A stretch of 64,000 bases of DNA from Kribbella amoyensis (GTDB lineage: Bacteria > Actinomycetota > Actinomycetes > Propionibacteriales > Kribbellaceae): the NCBI RefSeq assembly GCF_007828865.1, contig NZ_VIVK01000001.1, forward strand, positions 248,001-312,000, written 5' to 3'. The translations under genes were made by a program, and so were the position numbers. This document shows positions 15,880 to 25,325 of this stretch, piece after piece (positions within the stretch are counted from its first letter, which is position 1; the number at the start of each line of letters is the position of its first letter). The notes beneath the pieces were generated by a model. It did not search any database and was not told where the DNA came from. It worked only from the letters and a program-made list of their open reading frames with translations.

Positions 15880-16713
15880 ATGAGCGTTTCGTTCAAGCAG
15901 CAGTACGACGCCGACGGGTTCGTCCTGGTGCGTGGGCTGTTCGGTCCGGAGGAAATCGACCGGCTGCGGGAGCACTACATGGTGCTGCGCGGCCGCGGTT
16001 CGTACTCCGGTGACGACTCCGGTGTGGAGGTGGGCGGGCGGGATCCGCTGAAGCGGTACCCGCGGATGACGCACGTGCACCGCTGGGACGACCTGACGCT
16101 GCAGTGGCTCATCGACCAGCGGCTGGACGAGGTGATGACCGGCCTGCTCGGGACGTCGCCGTTCGCGGTGCAGACGATGATCTTCTTCAAGCCGCCGGGC
16201 TCCCGTGGCCAGGCGCTGCACCAGGACAACTTCTACCTGAAGGCCGAGCCCGGGACGTGCATCGCGGCGTGGATGGCGCTCGACCCGGTCGACGCCGAGA
16301 ACGGCGGACTGCAGGTCGTTCCGGGCAGTCACCGGTGGCCGCTGCTGTGCACCGAGAAGGCCGACACGAAGGTCAGCTACACCGACGTCACGGTCCCGCT
16401 GCCGGACCCGGACGCCGCTGTGCTGGTGGAGATGCAGCCGGGTGACGTGCTGTTCTTCCACGGCGCGCTGGTCCACGGCAGCGCGCCGAACGTCACCCCC
16501 GACCGCTTCCGCCGCGCGCTGATCGGCCACTACATCCAGGGCGAGGCGGAGAAGGTCGCGGAGTACTACCACCCGGTGCTGCGGATGGACGGCAGCCACC
16601 TCGACCTCGGCGTCTCCGAAGGCGGCGGGCCGTGCGGCGAATGGGTCGACTCCCCCGACGGCCCGGTCGCCGTCCTCACCCGGAACCACACCGTCATCCG
16701 CAAACACGAGTAG
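15880..16713 (+). CDS. Phytanoyl-CoA dioxygenase (PhyH) family Fe(II)/2-oxoglutarate oxygenase
   Basis: 277 residues from the ATG at 15880, five bases after GGAGG; an upstream ATG at 15853 lacks that site. The fold motif KQQYDADGFVLVRGLFGPEE opens the protein. The iron triad is visible: H114 and D116 in LHQDNFYL, and H199 in HGALVHGSAPN, with an Arg downstream (DRFRRALIGHYIQ) to hold 2-oxoglutarate. It hydroxylates an unknown substrate. Divergent from the AraC gene (103 bp apart), which probably controls it. The family is broad (phytanoyl-CoA, natural product and ectoine hydroxylases); the sequence does not tell which. Confidence 0.85.
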   Translation: MSVSFKQQYDADGFVLVRGLFGPEEIDRLREHYMVLRGRGSYSGDDSGVEVGGRDPLKRYPRMTHVHRWDDLTLQWLIDQRLDEVMTGLLGTSPFAVQTMIFFKPPGSRGQALHQDNFYLKAEPGTCIAAWMALDPVDAENGGLQVVPGSHRWPLLCTEKADTKVSYTDVTVPLPDPDAAVLVEMQPGDVLFFHGALVHGSAPNVTPDRFRRALIGHYIQGEAEKVAEYYHPVLRMDGSHLDLGVSEGGGPCGEWVDSPDGPVAVLTRNHTVIRKHE

Positions 16714-16731
16714 CCCCGGCGCGGGTGCCGG

Positions 16732-17313
16732 TCAGTACTTGACGCGGTAGCGGGTGTGGGTGGCTTCGGGGGTGTCGATCACGCGGGTGACCTCCAGCTC
16801 GATCCGGTGCGGCAGGACGTCGAAGAGGCGGCGGCCCTGGCCGAGGAGTACCGGGATGTGGTGGAGCTGCAGTTCGTCGAGCACGCCCGCTTCGAGCGCT
16901 CGCTGAGCCGTGTACGCACCGTGCACTCCGACGTCGCGCCCGCCGGCGGCCTGCTTCGCGTACGCCATCGCACTCGCGATCCCGTCGGTGACGTACGTGA
17001 CAGCCGGGTAGTCCGCCACCTCCGGAGGCGCCGGCCGGTGACTGACCACGACGATCGGTACGCCGTGGTGGTCGCCGCCGTAGTGGTCGACCTGCTCGGC
17101 GGTCCGCCGGCCGACGAGGACCGCGCCGGTCTCGTACATCTCGTCGTACAACTCCCCCGGCTCGCCACCCGGCCGGCCGAAGTCGCCCTCCGGGGTCTTG
17201 AACCACTCGTGCAACCGCATGAAGCCGTCCCCACCCGGGTTGCCGGGCTCGTCGTGCGGCGCCGCGATGAAGCCGTCGACCGAGATCGACATGAAGAGCA
17301 CCGATGAACTCAT
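16732..17313 (-). CDS. DHFR/RibD C-terminal-domain family reductase
   Basis: 193 residues. The start VLFMSISVDGFIAAPHDEPG and the block GAVLVGRRTAEQ, then VHGAYTAQRALEAGVLDEL with HHIPVLLGQGRRLF, are the hallmarks of the RibD_C / dihydrofolate-reductase-like group that binds NADPH. It is not true DHFR, as the folate-site residues differ, and its substrate is unknown. The ATG has GAAGGAA seven bases upstream. It converges on the PhyH gene 18 bp away. A perfect 18-bp palindrome lies 20 bp upstream of the start and may be an operator. Confidence 0.8.
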   Translation of the reverse strand: MSSSVLFMSISVDGFIAAPHDEPGNPGGDGFMRLHEWFKTPEGDFGRPGGEPGELYDEMYETGAVLVGRRTAEQVDHYGGDHHGVPIVVVSHRPAPPEVADYPAVTYVTDGIASAMAYAKQAAGGRDVGVHGAYTAQRALEAGVLDELQLHHIPVLLGQGRRLFDVLPHRIELEVTRVIDTPEATHTRYRVKY

Positions 17314-17333
17314 CGTCCGTTCCTTCCCTCGAC

Positions 17334-17351
17334 GGCACGGCCGACCGTGCC
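17334..17351. promoter_or_regulatory. Palindrome upstream of DHFR-like gene
   Basis: GGCACGG-CCGA-CCGTGCC, exact 7-bp arms, about 20 bp before the minus-strand start at 17313. It could be a protein-binding site or a leader hairpin. No regulator gene is adjacent, so the owner is unknown. Confidence 0.35.
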
Positions 17352-17503
17352 TCTTGCCCCTGCGTCGAAGAACGCCGGCCCGGTTCGACATCCGCTTCCC
17401 CCAGCTTCGCGCGGTGGCCGGGGAAACCAGTCGGGTGAGAGGTCCGCGAGGTGGGCCCGACCCGGGGCCCGACCGGACGTGTGGAACACTGGGGTGGTGC
17501 TGA

Positions 17504-18676
<1,173 letters not shown>

Positions 18677-18700
18677 GTCGGGCCGAGCAACTGGCCCAGT

Positions 18701-18737
18701 CGAAGCCCTCGCCTCCACCCGGAGCGCGAGGGCTTCG
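18701..18737 (+). terminator. Terminator hairpin after serC
   Basis: CGAAGCCCTCGC (18701-18712) pairs exactly with GCGAGGGCTTCG (18726-18737) around a 13-base loop, 24 bases after the serC stop. It is followed by TCGTCTC rather than a U-run. It may also serve the opposing gene ending at 18824. Confidence 0.8.
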
Positions 18738-18823
18738 TCGTCTCCCGCGCGGGCGGGCCGCCACAGCGACCAGGCGGGCGCAGCGTCGATCCACCGGCGT
18801 AGGTGCGCGGACAGGCGGCTGAA

Positions 18824-19924
18824 TCAGACCGGGGTGCGGCGACGACTGTGGGAGGTGGGCGGTGCTTGGCCGGTGAGGCGGTCGTTCTCGGCCTGGCGGT
18901 CCTGGCGTTCGCGGCGGCCCGGCGGGAACGTGACGACGGTGATGATCAACGCGAACAGGCCGGCGCCGATGACGATCCAGCGGAGGTTGTGGTTCTTCTT
19001 CGGCTCGGTGGTGTCGGCGGCGGCGGGTTTCGGGGTGGGCGTCGCCGAGGGCTGCGCGGCCGGCTTCCGGGCCGGGACCGGCATCTGGTAGACGGCCGAG
19101 TTCTGCCCTTCGCTGCCGACCAGCACGGACTTGCTGCCGGTCGGTCCGACGGCGACCGACTCCCCCTGGGCCAGGGGTGCGGCGGCCCGGGCGACCACGT
19201 TCGGCTTCTCGCCCCAGGCAACGGTGGCGATGTCGACGTACGTCCGCAGGACGACCTGCTTGCCGTCGGGCAGGAAGGTGCCGTCGGTGATCCCGGACGG
19301 CGCCTCGGCGATCTTGGTCAGGTCGTTGGTGCCCTCGCGGGACGATTCCTCGGGCGCCGCGTAGATGCCGCCCTTGCCGCGGGAGACCTTGGTGACGAAG
19401 TACAGCCGCCGGGTCTCCGGCTCCACCAGCAGCGTCTCGGCGTCGTGGGCGCCGTCGGGATAGGCGAAGTCGTACCGCCGGTACTTCACGCTCGACTGGT
19501 CCGTGAGCTCGTCCGGCTCGGGGATCGTGTAGACCTCGATCGTGTCCCGGGTGGACCGGTTGTCGCCGATGTCGGCGATGTAGATGGTGCCGTCCCGGTC
19601 GACCGAGATCGCCTCGACGTCCTTCACCGGCGCCTTGAACTCGAGCACCGCCTTGACCTTGCCGCTGGCGTTGATGCCGAACACCCGGGCGCTGTCACCG
19701 GAGTCGTTCACCGTCCACCAGATGCCCTCGTACTTCTGGCTCTTGGCCAGCCCGGAGGACTCGTCCACCCGCTGGTCCCGGATCGTGAACAGCTTCTTCG
19801 GTGCCGCCGGGGTCGGGTCCGCGGCGACGCCGGTCACCGCGGCCGTCGCCGGGCCGACCGGCAGCGCGGCCCCGGCCAGACTGAGCAGGGTCACCGCGGT
19901 CACGGTCAGGACTTTGCGCAGCAA
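18824..19924 (-). CDS. Secreted beta-propeller-like protein with C-terminal membrane anchor
   Basis: 366 residues from a TTG start. A signal peptide (LRKVLTVTAVTLLSLAGAAL then ATAA) is followed by a repeat-like beta-rich domain (DESSGLAKSQKYEGIWWTVN, DGTIYIADIGDNRST, DGAHDAETLLVEPETRRLYF) resembling six- or seven-bladed propellers, then a Pro/Ala/Thr-rich spacer, a transmembrane helix (WIVIGAGLFALIITVVTF) and a basic tail (PPGRRERQDR). So the domain sits outside the cell, tethered at its C-terminus. The function is unknown. The TTG is one base after the stop of the methyltransferase gene, which places the start and implies coupling. Confidence 0.75.
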   Translation of the reverse strand: MLRKVLTVTAVTLLSLAGAALPVGPATAAVTGVAADPTPAAPKKLFTIRDQRVDESSGLAKSQKYEGIWWTVNDSGDSARVFGINASGKVKAVLEFKAPVKDVEAISVDRDGTIYIADIGDNRSTRDTIEVYTIPEPDELTDQSSVKYRRYDFAYPDGAHDAETLLVEPETRRLYFVTKVSRGKGGIYAAPEESSREGTNDLTKIAEAPSGITDGTFLPDGKQVVLRTYVDIATVAWGEKPNVVARAAAPLAQGESVAVGPTGSKSVLVGSEGQNSAVYQMPVPARKPAAQPSATPTPKPAAADTTEPKKNHNLRWIVIGAGLFALIITVVTFPPGRRERQDRQAENDRLTGQAPPTSHSRRRTPV

Positions 19925-19925
19925 G

Positions 19926-21251
19926 CTAGGACACCGCCTCGCGGTCGGGATCGAGGACCAGCGCCGCCAGCCGTGGCTCGACCTGCCACTCGCCGACCAG
20001 CGCTTCGTACTCCGCCCGGACCTCCGGCCCGGCGGTCGCTCCGGTCCGGGCGGCGCGGAGCAGCAGATTGCGGGGCGTGTGCTCACTGTCCACGAACTGC
20101 ACCACCTCCACCCGGTAGCCGATCTGTCGGAGCACCGCCGCACGCAACGAATCCGTCAACATGTCGGCGAGCCGCTCCCGAACGATGCCATATCTCGTCA
20201 GCAGCCCGTACGGCGCCGGTGGTTCGACGCGCTTGAGCTGCTTCTGGATGTCGTGGTGGCAGCAAGGTGCCGCGAGCACCAAAGGTGCCTCCCACCCGAC
20301 CGCGCGGGCGAGGGCGTCGTCCGTCGCCGTGTCGCAGGCGTGCAGGGCCAGCACCACGTCCGGCCGGGTGTCCACCTCGGCGTCGGCGATCGTCGCGTCG
20401 ACGAACCGCAGGTGATCCTGCCAGCCGAGCGCGGTGACGCGCTTGGTGTTCCGCTCGCGGGCCGCCGGGTTGTGGTCGATCCCGGTCATCCGCACGTCGT
20501 GCCCGGCCGCGCTGAGCAGGTGGTACGCCGCGAGGGTGAGGTACGCGTTGCCGCAGCCGAGGTCGACCACGTGCAGCGGGTGGTCGGTGCCGATCCGGCC
20601 GGCCGCGATCGCCTCGTCCAGGGCCGGCGCGAGCAGCTTGCAGAACTCCTCGATCTGCTTGTACTTCGACTGCCGGGACGGCTTCACCCGGCCGTGGTGG
20701 TCGCTGATCCCGAGCTCGACCAGGAACGGCGCGGCCGGGTCGAGGATGCGCCGCTTGACCCGGTCGTGTCCCGTCTTCTGTTCCCGGGCGGCGTCCTCCC
20801 GGTGCAGCAGCAGCTTGCCCTTCTTGGTGTACCGCAGCCGCAGCGTCTCGGTCGTGGTCTCGACATGCCAGTTCCCGTACGCCGTCGCCAGCAGCTCGTC
20901 CACCGCCCCCTCGACCAAGCGCCCCGCTCCACCGGCCGAGCCGGCCTCCACGCCCGCCGACGGCTCCACGAACAGCCCGGACTCCCCGGCCGGAGCCTGC
21001 AGGCCGACGTTGCGGGTGTGCGCCTGGCGCTCGTCGAACTCGGTCACCTGCAGGTGACGGCCACCCTTGAGGTCGACATACCGCAGCTCCACGCGCTGGT
21101 ACGCCGGGGCTTCCGCGCCGCGGCGGCGGCCGGAACCGACCGCCCGCACCAGGGTGTCCGGTGACAGCAGGGCAGCCCGGATCGCACCCCGTGGTCCGGA
21201 CTCGTCGTCCGTCAGCTCCGGGGTGTCGCCCTGGTCCTGCTCCGTGTGCAT
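19926..21251 (-). CDS. SAM-dependent methyltransferase, Methyltransf_32-like
   Basis: 441 residues. The N-terminal third (to about 190) is of unknown fold; the C-terminal part is a class I methyltransferase with LHVVDLGCGNAYLTLAAYHL (motif I), MTGIDHNPAARERN (motif II), DVVLALHACDTATDDALARA and LAAPCCHHDIQKQL. The HACDxxTDxAL plus PCCHH combination is that of the GSTCD/METTL25-like group, whose substrates in bacteria are not established; RNA is a guess. It is 2 nt upstream of the secreted propeller gene and translationally linked to it, an unexplained pairing of a cytoplasmic enzyme with an exported protein. Confidence 0.8.
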   Translation of the reverse strand: MHTEQDQGDTPELTDDESGPRGAIRAALLSPDTLVRAVGSGRRRGAEAPAYQRVELRYVDLKGGRHLQVTEFDERQAHTRNVGLQAPAGESGLFVEPSAGVEAGSAGGAGRLVEGAVDELLATAYGNWHVETTTETLRLRYTKKGKLLLHREDAAREQKTGHDRVKRRILDPAAPFLVELGISDHHGRVKPSRQSKYKQIEEFCKLLAPALDEAIAAGRIGTDHPLHVVDLGCGNAYLTLAAYHLLSAAGHDVRMTGIDHNPAARERNTKRVTALGWQDHLRFVDATIADAEVDTRPDVVLALHACDTATDDALARAVGWEAPLVLAAPCCHHDIQKQLKRVEPPAPYGLLTRYGIVRERLADMLTDSLRAAVLRQIGYRVEVVQFVDSEHTPRNLLLRAARTGATAGPEVRAEYEALVGEWQVEPRLAALVLDPDREAVS

Positions 21252-21384
21252 CGCGCCATTGTCTCCGACCAGCGGACCGCGTCACAAAACGGTCTCGTTC
21301 CCGGCCACTTCGAGCGTGTCTGTGGAGCCCGGCCGGATGTCGCTGCCGGCCACCCGCACCGCTCCGCACCGTGATCATCGCCGG

Positions 21385-21750
21385 TCACCGGAGCTGCTCG
21401 TCCTCGCCGAGCAGGCCGAGGCTGCGCAGCCGCCGGGTGATCCCGCCCGGCTGGCGGCCGAGCGCGGCGACCAGCTCGTCCTTGCCCGCCTGGTTGGTGA
21501 ACAGTTCGCGGAGCTGGTCCTCCTGCTCCTGGGTCCAGCCACGGTAGGCGTTCGGGTAGGTCTTGCGCGCCTCCTCGATCCGCCGGCCCATCGACCGGCC
21601 GGCCAGCACTTCGAGGGCGCGGATCCTGGCCTGGCGGTGCCGGCCCACCTCCTCGCCCTCCCGCCAGAAGACGACGACGCCGTCCTCGAACGACATCAGA
21701 TCGGCTGGGACGTCGCAGTAGTCGCTGTCCTCGAGCATCACCCGCAGCAT
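21385..21750 (-). CDS. Small protein with C-terminal Myb/SANT-like helix-turn-helix
   Basis: 121 residues, ATG seven bases after GGAGG. The first half (SFEDGVVVFWREGEEVGRHR) is a short beta-rich module. The second half has WTQEQEDQLRELFTNQAGKD and PGGITRRLRSLGLL, a pattern of DNA-binding trihelical domains in which GxIxxRLxxLGL closes the module; it also occurs at the ends of some helicases. Probably nucleic-acid binding. It is divergent from the ArsR-type gene with the phased operator array between them. Confidence 0.6.
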   Translation of the reverse strand: MLRVMLEDSDYCDVPADLMSFEDGVVVFWREGEEVGRHRQARIRALEVLAGRSMGRRIEEARKTYPNAYRGWTQEQEDQLRELFTNQAGKDELVAALGRQPGGITRRLRSLGLLGEDEQLR

Positions 21751-21890
21751 GGTCGAACCTCCGTCTCGGATCGGGCAACCGGCCGCCGTGGCCGGTCCCG
21801 GTTGGGTCTCAGCAGGGAAGATGCCGCGACCCGGGCCCGCTGCCGCCCACGACTTCCGCCGCTGTGGACAACTCGACGGACACCTCGACC

Positions 21891-21933
21891 GCAAAGAAGT
21901 TTTGCAAAACGTCTTTGCAAACTGCCTTTGCAG
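21891..21933. promoter_or_regulatory. Four TTTGCAAA-type sites at exact 13-bp spacing
   Basis: The GC centres lie at 21891/92, 21904/05, 21917/18 and 21930/31, each 13 bp from the next. Site 2 is a perfect 12-bp palindrome GTTTTGCAAAAC (21899-21910), site 3 is TTTGCAAA (21914-21921), site 4 TTTGCAG (21927-21933), and site 1 only the right half GCAAAG. They occupy the divergent promoter region just before the winged-helix regulator at 21949, the obvious candidate binder. Confidence 0.65.
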
Positions 21934-21948
21934 TCGTAGCCTCGTGGC

Positions 21949-22527
21949 ATGAGCGAGAAGCCGGATCCGAACAAGTCCGTCCAGCTGGACGGACAACTGC
22001 TGCGCGCCCTGGCCCACCCGATGCGCAACCGCATCGTCGGACTGCTGCGGGTCCACGGCCCGCAGACGGCGACCACGCTGGCCGGCCGGCTCGGCGTGAA
22101 CACCGGCGCCACCAGCTATCACCTCCGCCAGCTCGCCGAAGCGGGTCTGGTCGAGGAGGACGCGAGCCGCGGCAATGCCCGAGACCGGTGGTGGAAGGCG
22201 GCCCACCAGGGCACCGAGTACAACGCGGGTGAGCTGCTGCAGGACGAGCCCGAGCTCGCCCTCGGCTTCCTCCACAGCGTGGCCCAGACGTACGCGGAGA
22301 ACATGTTCCGCGCGATCGACGGCTGGCAGACGCTCGACGACGAGTGGCGGGAGGCGACGTACCTCTCGGACTATGCGCTGCACCTGACCGCGGCTGAGCT
22401 GCAGGCGCTGACCGGCGAGCTGGAGGCTGTGCTTGCCAAGTACCGCTCCGATCTCACCAAGCCCGTTCCCGAGGGCGCCGCGATGGTCAGCGTCCAACTG
22501 CAGGCGTTCCGCCACGAACTGGGCTGA
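21949..22527 (+). CDS. ArsR/HTH_20-type winged-helix regulator
   Basis: 192 residues. An N-terminal winged helix with LLRALAHPMRNRIVGLLRVH, TATTLAGRLGVNTGATSYHL and a wing (LVEEDASRGNARDRWWKAA), then a helical C-terminal domain of about 110 residues. No metal-binding Cys/His cluster is seen, so it is not a classical ArsR sensor. It lies 94 bp upstream of an MFS transporter gene on the same strand, a frequent pairing in actinomycetes (HTH_20 regulator plus MFS), so it probably regulates transport of a drug or metabolite, binding the phased sites just upstream. Confidence 0.85.
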   Translation: MSEKPDPNKSVQLDGQLLRALAHPMRNRIVGLLRVHGPQTATTLAGRLGVNTGATSYHLRQLAEAGLVEEDASRGNARDRWWKAAHQGTEYNAGELLQDEPELALGFLHSVAQTYAENMFRAIDGWQTLDDEWREATYLSDYALHLTAAELQALTGELEAVLAKYRSDLTKPVPEGAAMVSVQLQAFRHELG

Positions 22528-22621
22528 GCCCCGACCCCGACAGAACCCAGCCGAACGCTGCGCCGACGACGGCGACAGCGGATCCCCGTGCTGCCCACCG
22601 CCCGACCCAGCAGGAGCCGAC

Positions 22622-24157
22622 ATGCCCACACCACCCACCGGCACACCGGCCGGCCCAGCGCCGGTCGACCCAGCGCCGGCCACAGCCACCAGTACGCCGT
22701 ACCGCGCGCCGCTGATCGCGTTCCTGGTGGCGAACGTGGTGTCGATCTGCGGTACCCGGGTCAGCGCGATCGCGATCCCCTGGTTCGTCCTGGTCAGTAC
22801 CGGGTCACCGCTGAAGACCGGGCTGGTCGCGATGGCGGAGATGCTGCCGCTGGTCGTCTGCAAGGCGTTCGGTGGTCCGCTCATCGACCGGCTCGGGCCG
22901 AAACGGGTCAGCGTCAGCACCGACACCGCGAGTACCGTCGTGGTCGCGCTGATCCCGTTGCTCCACACACTCGGGGCACTCCCCTTCCCGGTCCTGCTCG
23001 GGATCGTCGCGGTCGCCGGCGCGCTGCGGGGTCCGGGTGATGCGGCGAAGGGCACGTTGATCCCCGACATCGCGGCCGCGGCCAAGGTCCCGCTGGAACG
23101 GGTCACCGGGTTGGAGAGTACGACCGAACGGCTGGCCGGGTTCATCGCGTTCGCGGTGGCCGGTGGACTGATCACGCTGGTCGGCGAGGTGAACGCACTG
23201 TGGATCGACGCGGCCTCGTTCGGGGTGTGCGCGCTGCTGATCCGTCGATGGGCGCCGGGTCAGCATCAGCGAAAACCCCACCAGGAGAACGAAGAAGAGG
23301 GCTACGGGCAACAACTGCTCGAGGGTTGGCGGTTCCTGCGGACCGACAAGCTGATGCTGCCGCTGGTGCTGATGATCGCCGTGACCAACTTGCTGGACGC
23401 CGCCATCGCCGCGGTCCTGCTCCCGGTCTGGATCAAGGAGCACGGGTACGGGCCGGGGCAGACCAGCCTGATCCTCACCTCGTTCGGCGTGACGGCGACC
23501 GCGTTCGCGCTGCTCGCGTCGGCCATCGGCCATCGGCTGCCGCGCAAGACGGTGTTCACGGTCGCCTTCCTGATCTGCGGGGCGCCGCGGTTCGTGGTGA
23601 TGGCGTTCGACGCGCCGGTGTGGGGCGTCATGTTGGTGTGCGCCGTCGGCGGGATCGGGGCCGGGTTCATCAATCCCGTGCTCGGCGCGCTGTTCATCGA
23701 GCGGATCCCGCGTCCGTTGCTCGGCCGGGTGAACTCACTCGCGGACGCGGTCGCGTGGATCGGCGTACCGCTGGGCGGCGTGATCGCCGGCGCGGCCGTC
23801 ACGGGGATAGGGCTGGCACCCGCGTTGCTGATCGGCGGCGCGGCGTACCTCGTCGCGACGATGGCGCCGCCGCTGATCGGCCGGCACGAGAACTGGGGCG
23901 GCGCCGGCGCTAAACCGACTCCGGCGGCCCAGGATCGACCGGCCCGGTCCCCCGCGACGAACCCCGCGACGAAGCATCCGCAGCCGACGGATCAGCCGAC
24001 GAGGCGTCCGCAGCCGGAGGCTCGGCCGACACACCATCGGGCGACCGACCGTCAGCAGTCGCAGCATCAGCCGATCGGACGCTCGGAGGTTGGGGATCTG
24101 CAGTCCCCCGATCCGGCGAAGCCGGTTCAGGACCATCGGACGGAAGTTCCTTCGTAG
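22622..24157 (+). CDS. MFS transporter with disordered C-terminal tail
   Basis: 511 residues from the ATG after CAGGAG. Twelve predicted helices begin at about residue 30 (LIAFLVANVVSICGTRVSAI), with the MFS motif GGPLIDRLGPKRV after helix 2 and the duplicate cytoplasmic loop KPHQENEEEGYGQQLLEGWR near the middle. The group resembles the macrolide/enterobactin-exporter type. The last 90 residues are Pro/Gln/Thr/Arg-rich without structure, and their DNA is antisense to the 3' end of the next gene (248-bp overlap). Likely an exporter under the upstream winged-helix regulator. The tail may be a stop-loss extension. Confidence 0.85.
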   Translation: MPTPPTGTPAGPAPVDPAPATATSTPYRAPLIAFLVANVVSICGTRVSAIAIPWFVLVSTGSPLKTGLVAMAEMLPLVVCKAFGGPLIDRLGPKRVSVSTDTASTVVVALIPLLHTLGALPFPVLLGIVAVAGALRGPGDAAKGTLIPDIAAAAKVPLERVTGLESTTERLAGFIAFAVAGGLITLVGEVNALWIDAASFGVCALLIRRWAPGQHQRKPHQENEEEGYGQQLLEGWRFLRTDKLMLPLVLMIAVTNLLDAAIAAVLLPVWIKEHGYGPGQTSLILTSFGVTATAFALLASAIGHRLPRKTVFTVAFLICGAPRFVVMAFDAPVWGVMLVCAVGGIGAGFINPVLGALFIERIPRPLLGRVNSLADAVAWIGVPLGGVIAGAAVTGIGLAPALLIGGAAYLVATMAPPLIGRHENWGGAGAKPTPAAQDRPARSPATNPATKHPQPTDQPTRRPQPEARPTHHRATDRQQSQHQPIGRSEVGDLQSPDPAKPVQDHRTEVPS

Positions 24158-25217
24158 CCTCGCCTTCCGGCTCGGAACCGGCCGCCTCCGCCTCGCGCCG
24201 CAGCCGATCCCGTTCCGCACCCAGCACGCCCAGCAGCGCGAGGTCCACGAACATCCCGAACACCGCCGCGAACTGCGTTCCCGCGAACTGGAACACCTGC
24301 GTCACCAGCAACGACGTCAGCACCGCGAGCTCGAAGAAGCGCACCGCCCGCGGCCGATCGCCCCGCCGCAACCGCAACCAGCCGCGCAGCGTGAACGTTG
24401 CCGACAGCAAGCTCCCGGCCAGCACCCCGAGGACCGGGAAGTCCGTGACCGACCGCCCGCCGTCCAGCCGTACCCACACCGCGACCAGCGGCGCGTGGAT
24501 CGCCTGCGCGACCAGCACCCACACCGCGATCTTCGGCGCGATCGGCCGGGTCGCCACCCGGTCGAACCCGGCCTTCGCCGCCCGCCACGCCGCATCCACC
24601 GGCGCGGCCAGCTCCACCTCGTCGGGCGGTACCGCGCGCAGCAGCGACCGGGTCTCCGGCCAGCCCTGGATCGACGAGTCGACGAGCCGCAGTTGCGACG
24701 AGGCCTGCGCGAGGCGTCGCCGGGACAGGCCGCCGGCCACACCTTCGACGGTGTAGTCGACGACGTTGGCCAGCTCCTCGCGCGGGTCGATCGGGCGCCG
24801 GTTGCTGATCCACCGGCTGCCGAGCACGATCAGCACGAACACGACGTACACGATCGCCGCGGTCGGCTGGAAGAAGTAGTTGTTGTCCGAGGTGACGAAC
24901 TTGCCCACCTCGTCGATGAACAGCCCGAATCCGACACCGCCGATCGCCGCCGCCGCGGGGCGCACCACCGGCCCGACGTACGCGAGCAGCAGATAGATCC
25001 CGACCAGCATGAGCAGGCCGCCGGGCAGGACGTGGGCGATGTGCAGCCCCTTGCCGCCGAGCTGCGGGTAGCCACTCAGGCTGAGGATGAGCCGGGTGAT
25101 CAGCACCGTCGCCACGCCGGAGACCACGAACGTCGTCAGGTGCTCCCCGCCGTGCACGTTGCGCACCAGCCCGGCCCGCATCAGGTACGGCGAACGAGCG
25201 ACGGAAGAGGTGGCCAT
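23910..25217 (-). CDS. Polytopic membrane protein with Ala/Ser/Asp-rich tail
   Basis: 435 residues from the ATG at 25217. About eight transmembrane segments (for example TTFVVSGVATVLITRLILSL, GGLLMLVGIYLLLAYVGPVV, AAIVYVVFVLIVLGSRWI, ELAVLTSLLVTQVFQF, MFVDLALLGVLGAERDR) with a large cytoplasmic loop between about 150 and 250. From about residue 350 the chain is acidic, Ala/Ser/Pro-rich and repetitive (AADASSADPSAADASSRGSS). I recognise no characterised family. No good ribosome site precedes the start. The tail is encoded antisense to the MFS tail. Confidence 0.75.
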   Translation of the reverse strand: MATSSVARSPYLMRAGLVRNVHGGEHLTTFVVSGVATVLITRLILSLSGYPQLGGKGLHIAHVLPGGLLMLVGIYLLLAYVGPVVRPAAAAIGGVGFGLFIDEVGKFVTSDNNYFFQPTAAIVYVVFVLIVLGSRWISNRRPIDPREELANVVDYTVEGVAGGLSRRRLAQASSQLRLVDSSIQGWPETRSLLRAVPPDEVELAAPVDAAWRAAKAGFDRVATRPIAPKIAVWVLVAQAIHAPLVAVWVRLDGGRSVTDFPVLGVLAGSLLSATFTLRGWLRLRRGDRPRAVRFFELAVLTSLLVTQVFQFAGTQFAAVFGMFVDLALLGVLGAERDRLRREAEAAGSEPEGEATKELPSDGPEPASPDRGTADPQPPSVRSADAATADGRSPDGVSAEPPAADASSADPSAADASSRGSSRGTGPVDPGPPESV

Positions 25218-25325
25218 GTCGCGACGGTACCCGGGTCGGCGTGGCCGGGCACAGACCCCCGGATTCTGATGGACTGTCGTCATGAATACGAATCCATCGC
25301 ACCCGAGCGGCGGAAGGGCTGACGG

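Noticed and set aside
22433..22621. N-terminal extension of the MFS gene
   Set aside because: It overlaps the end of the regulator gene in another frame, is Pro/Arg-rich, and the ATG at 22622 has an AGGAG site.
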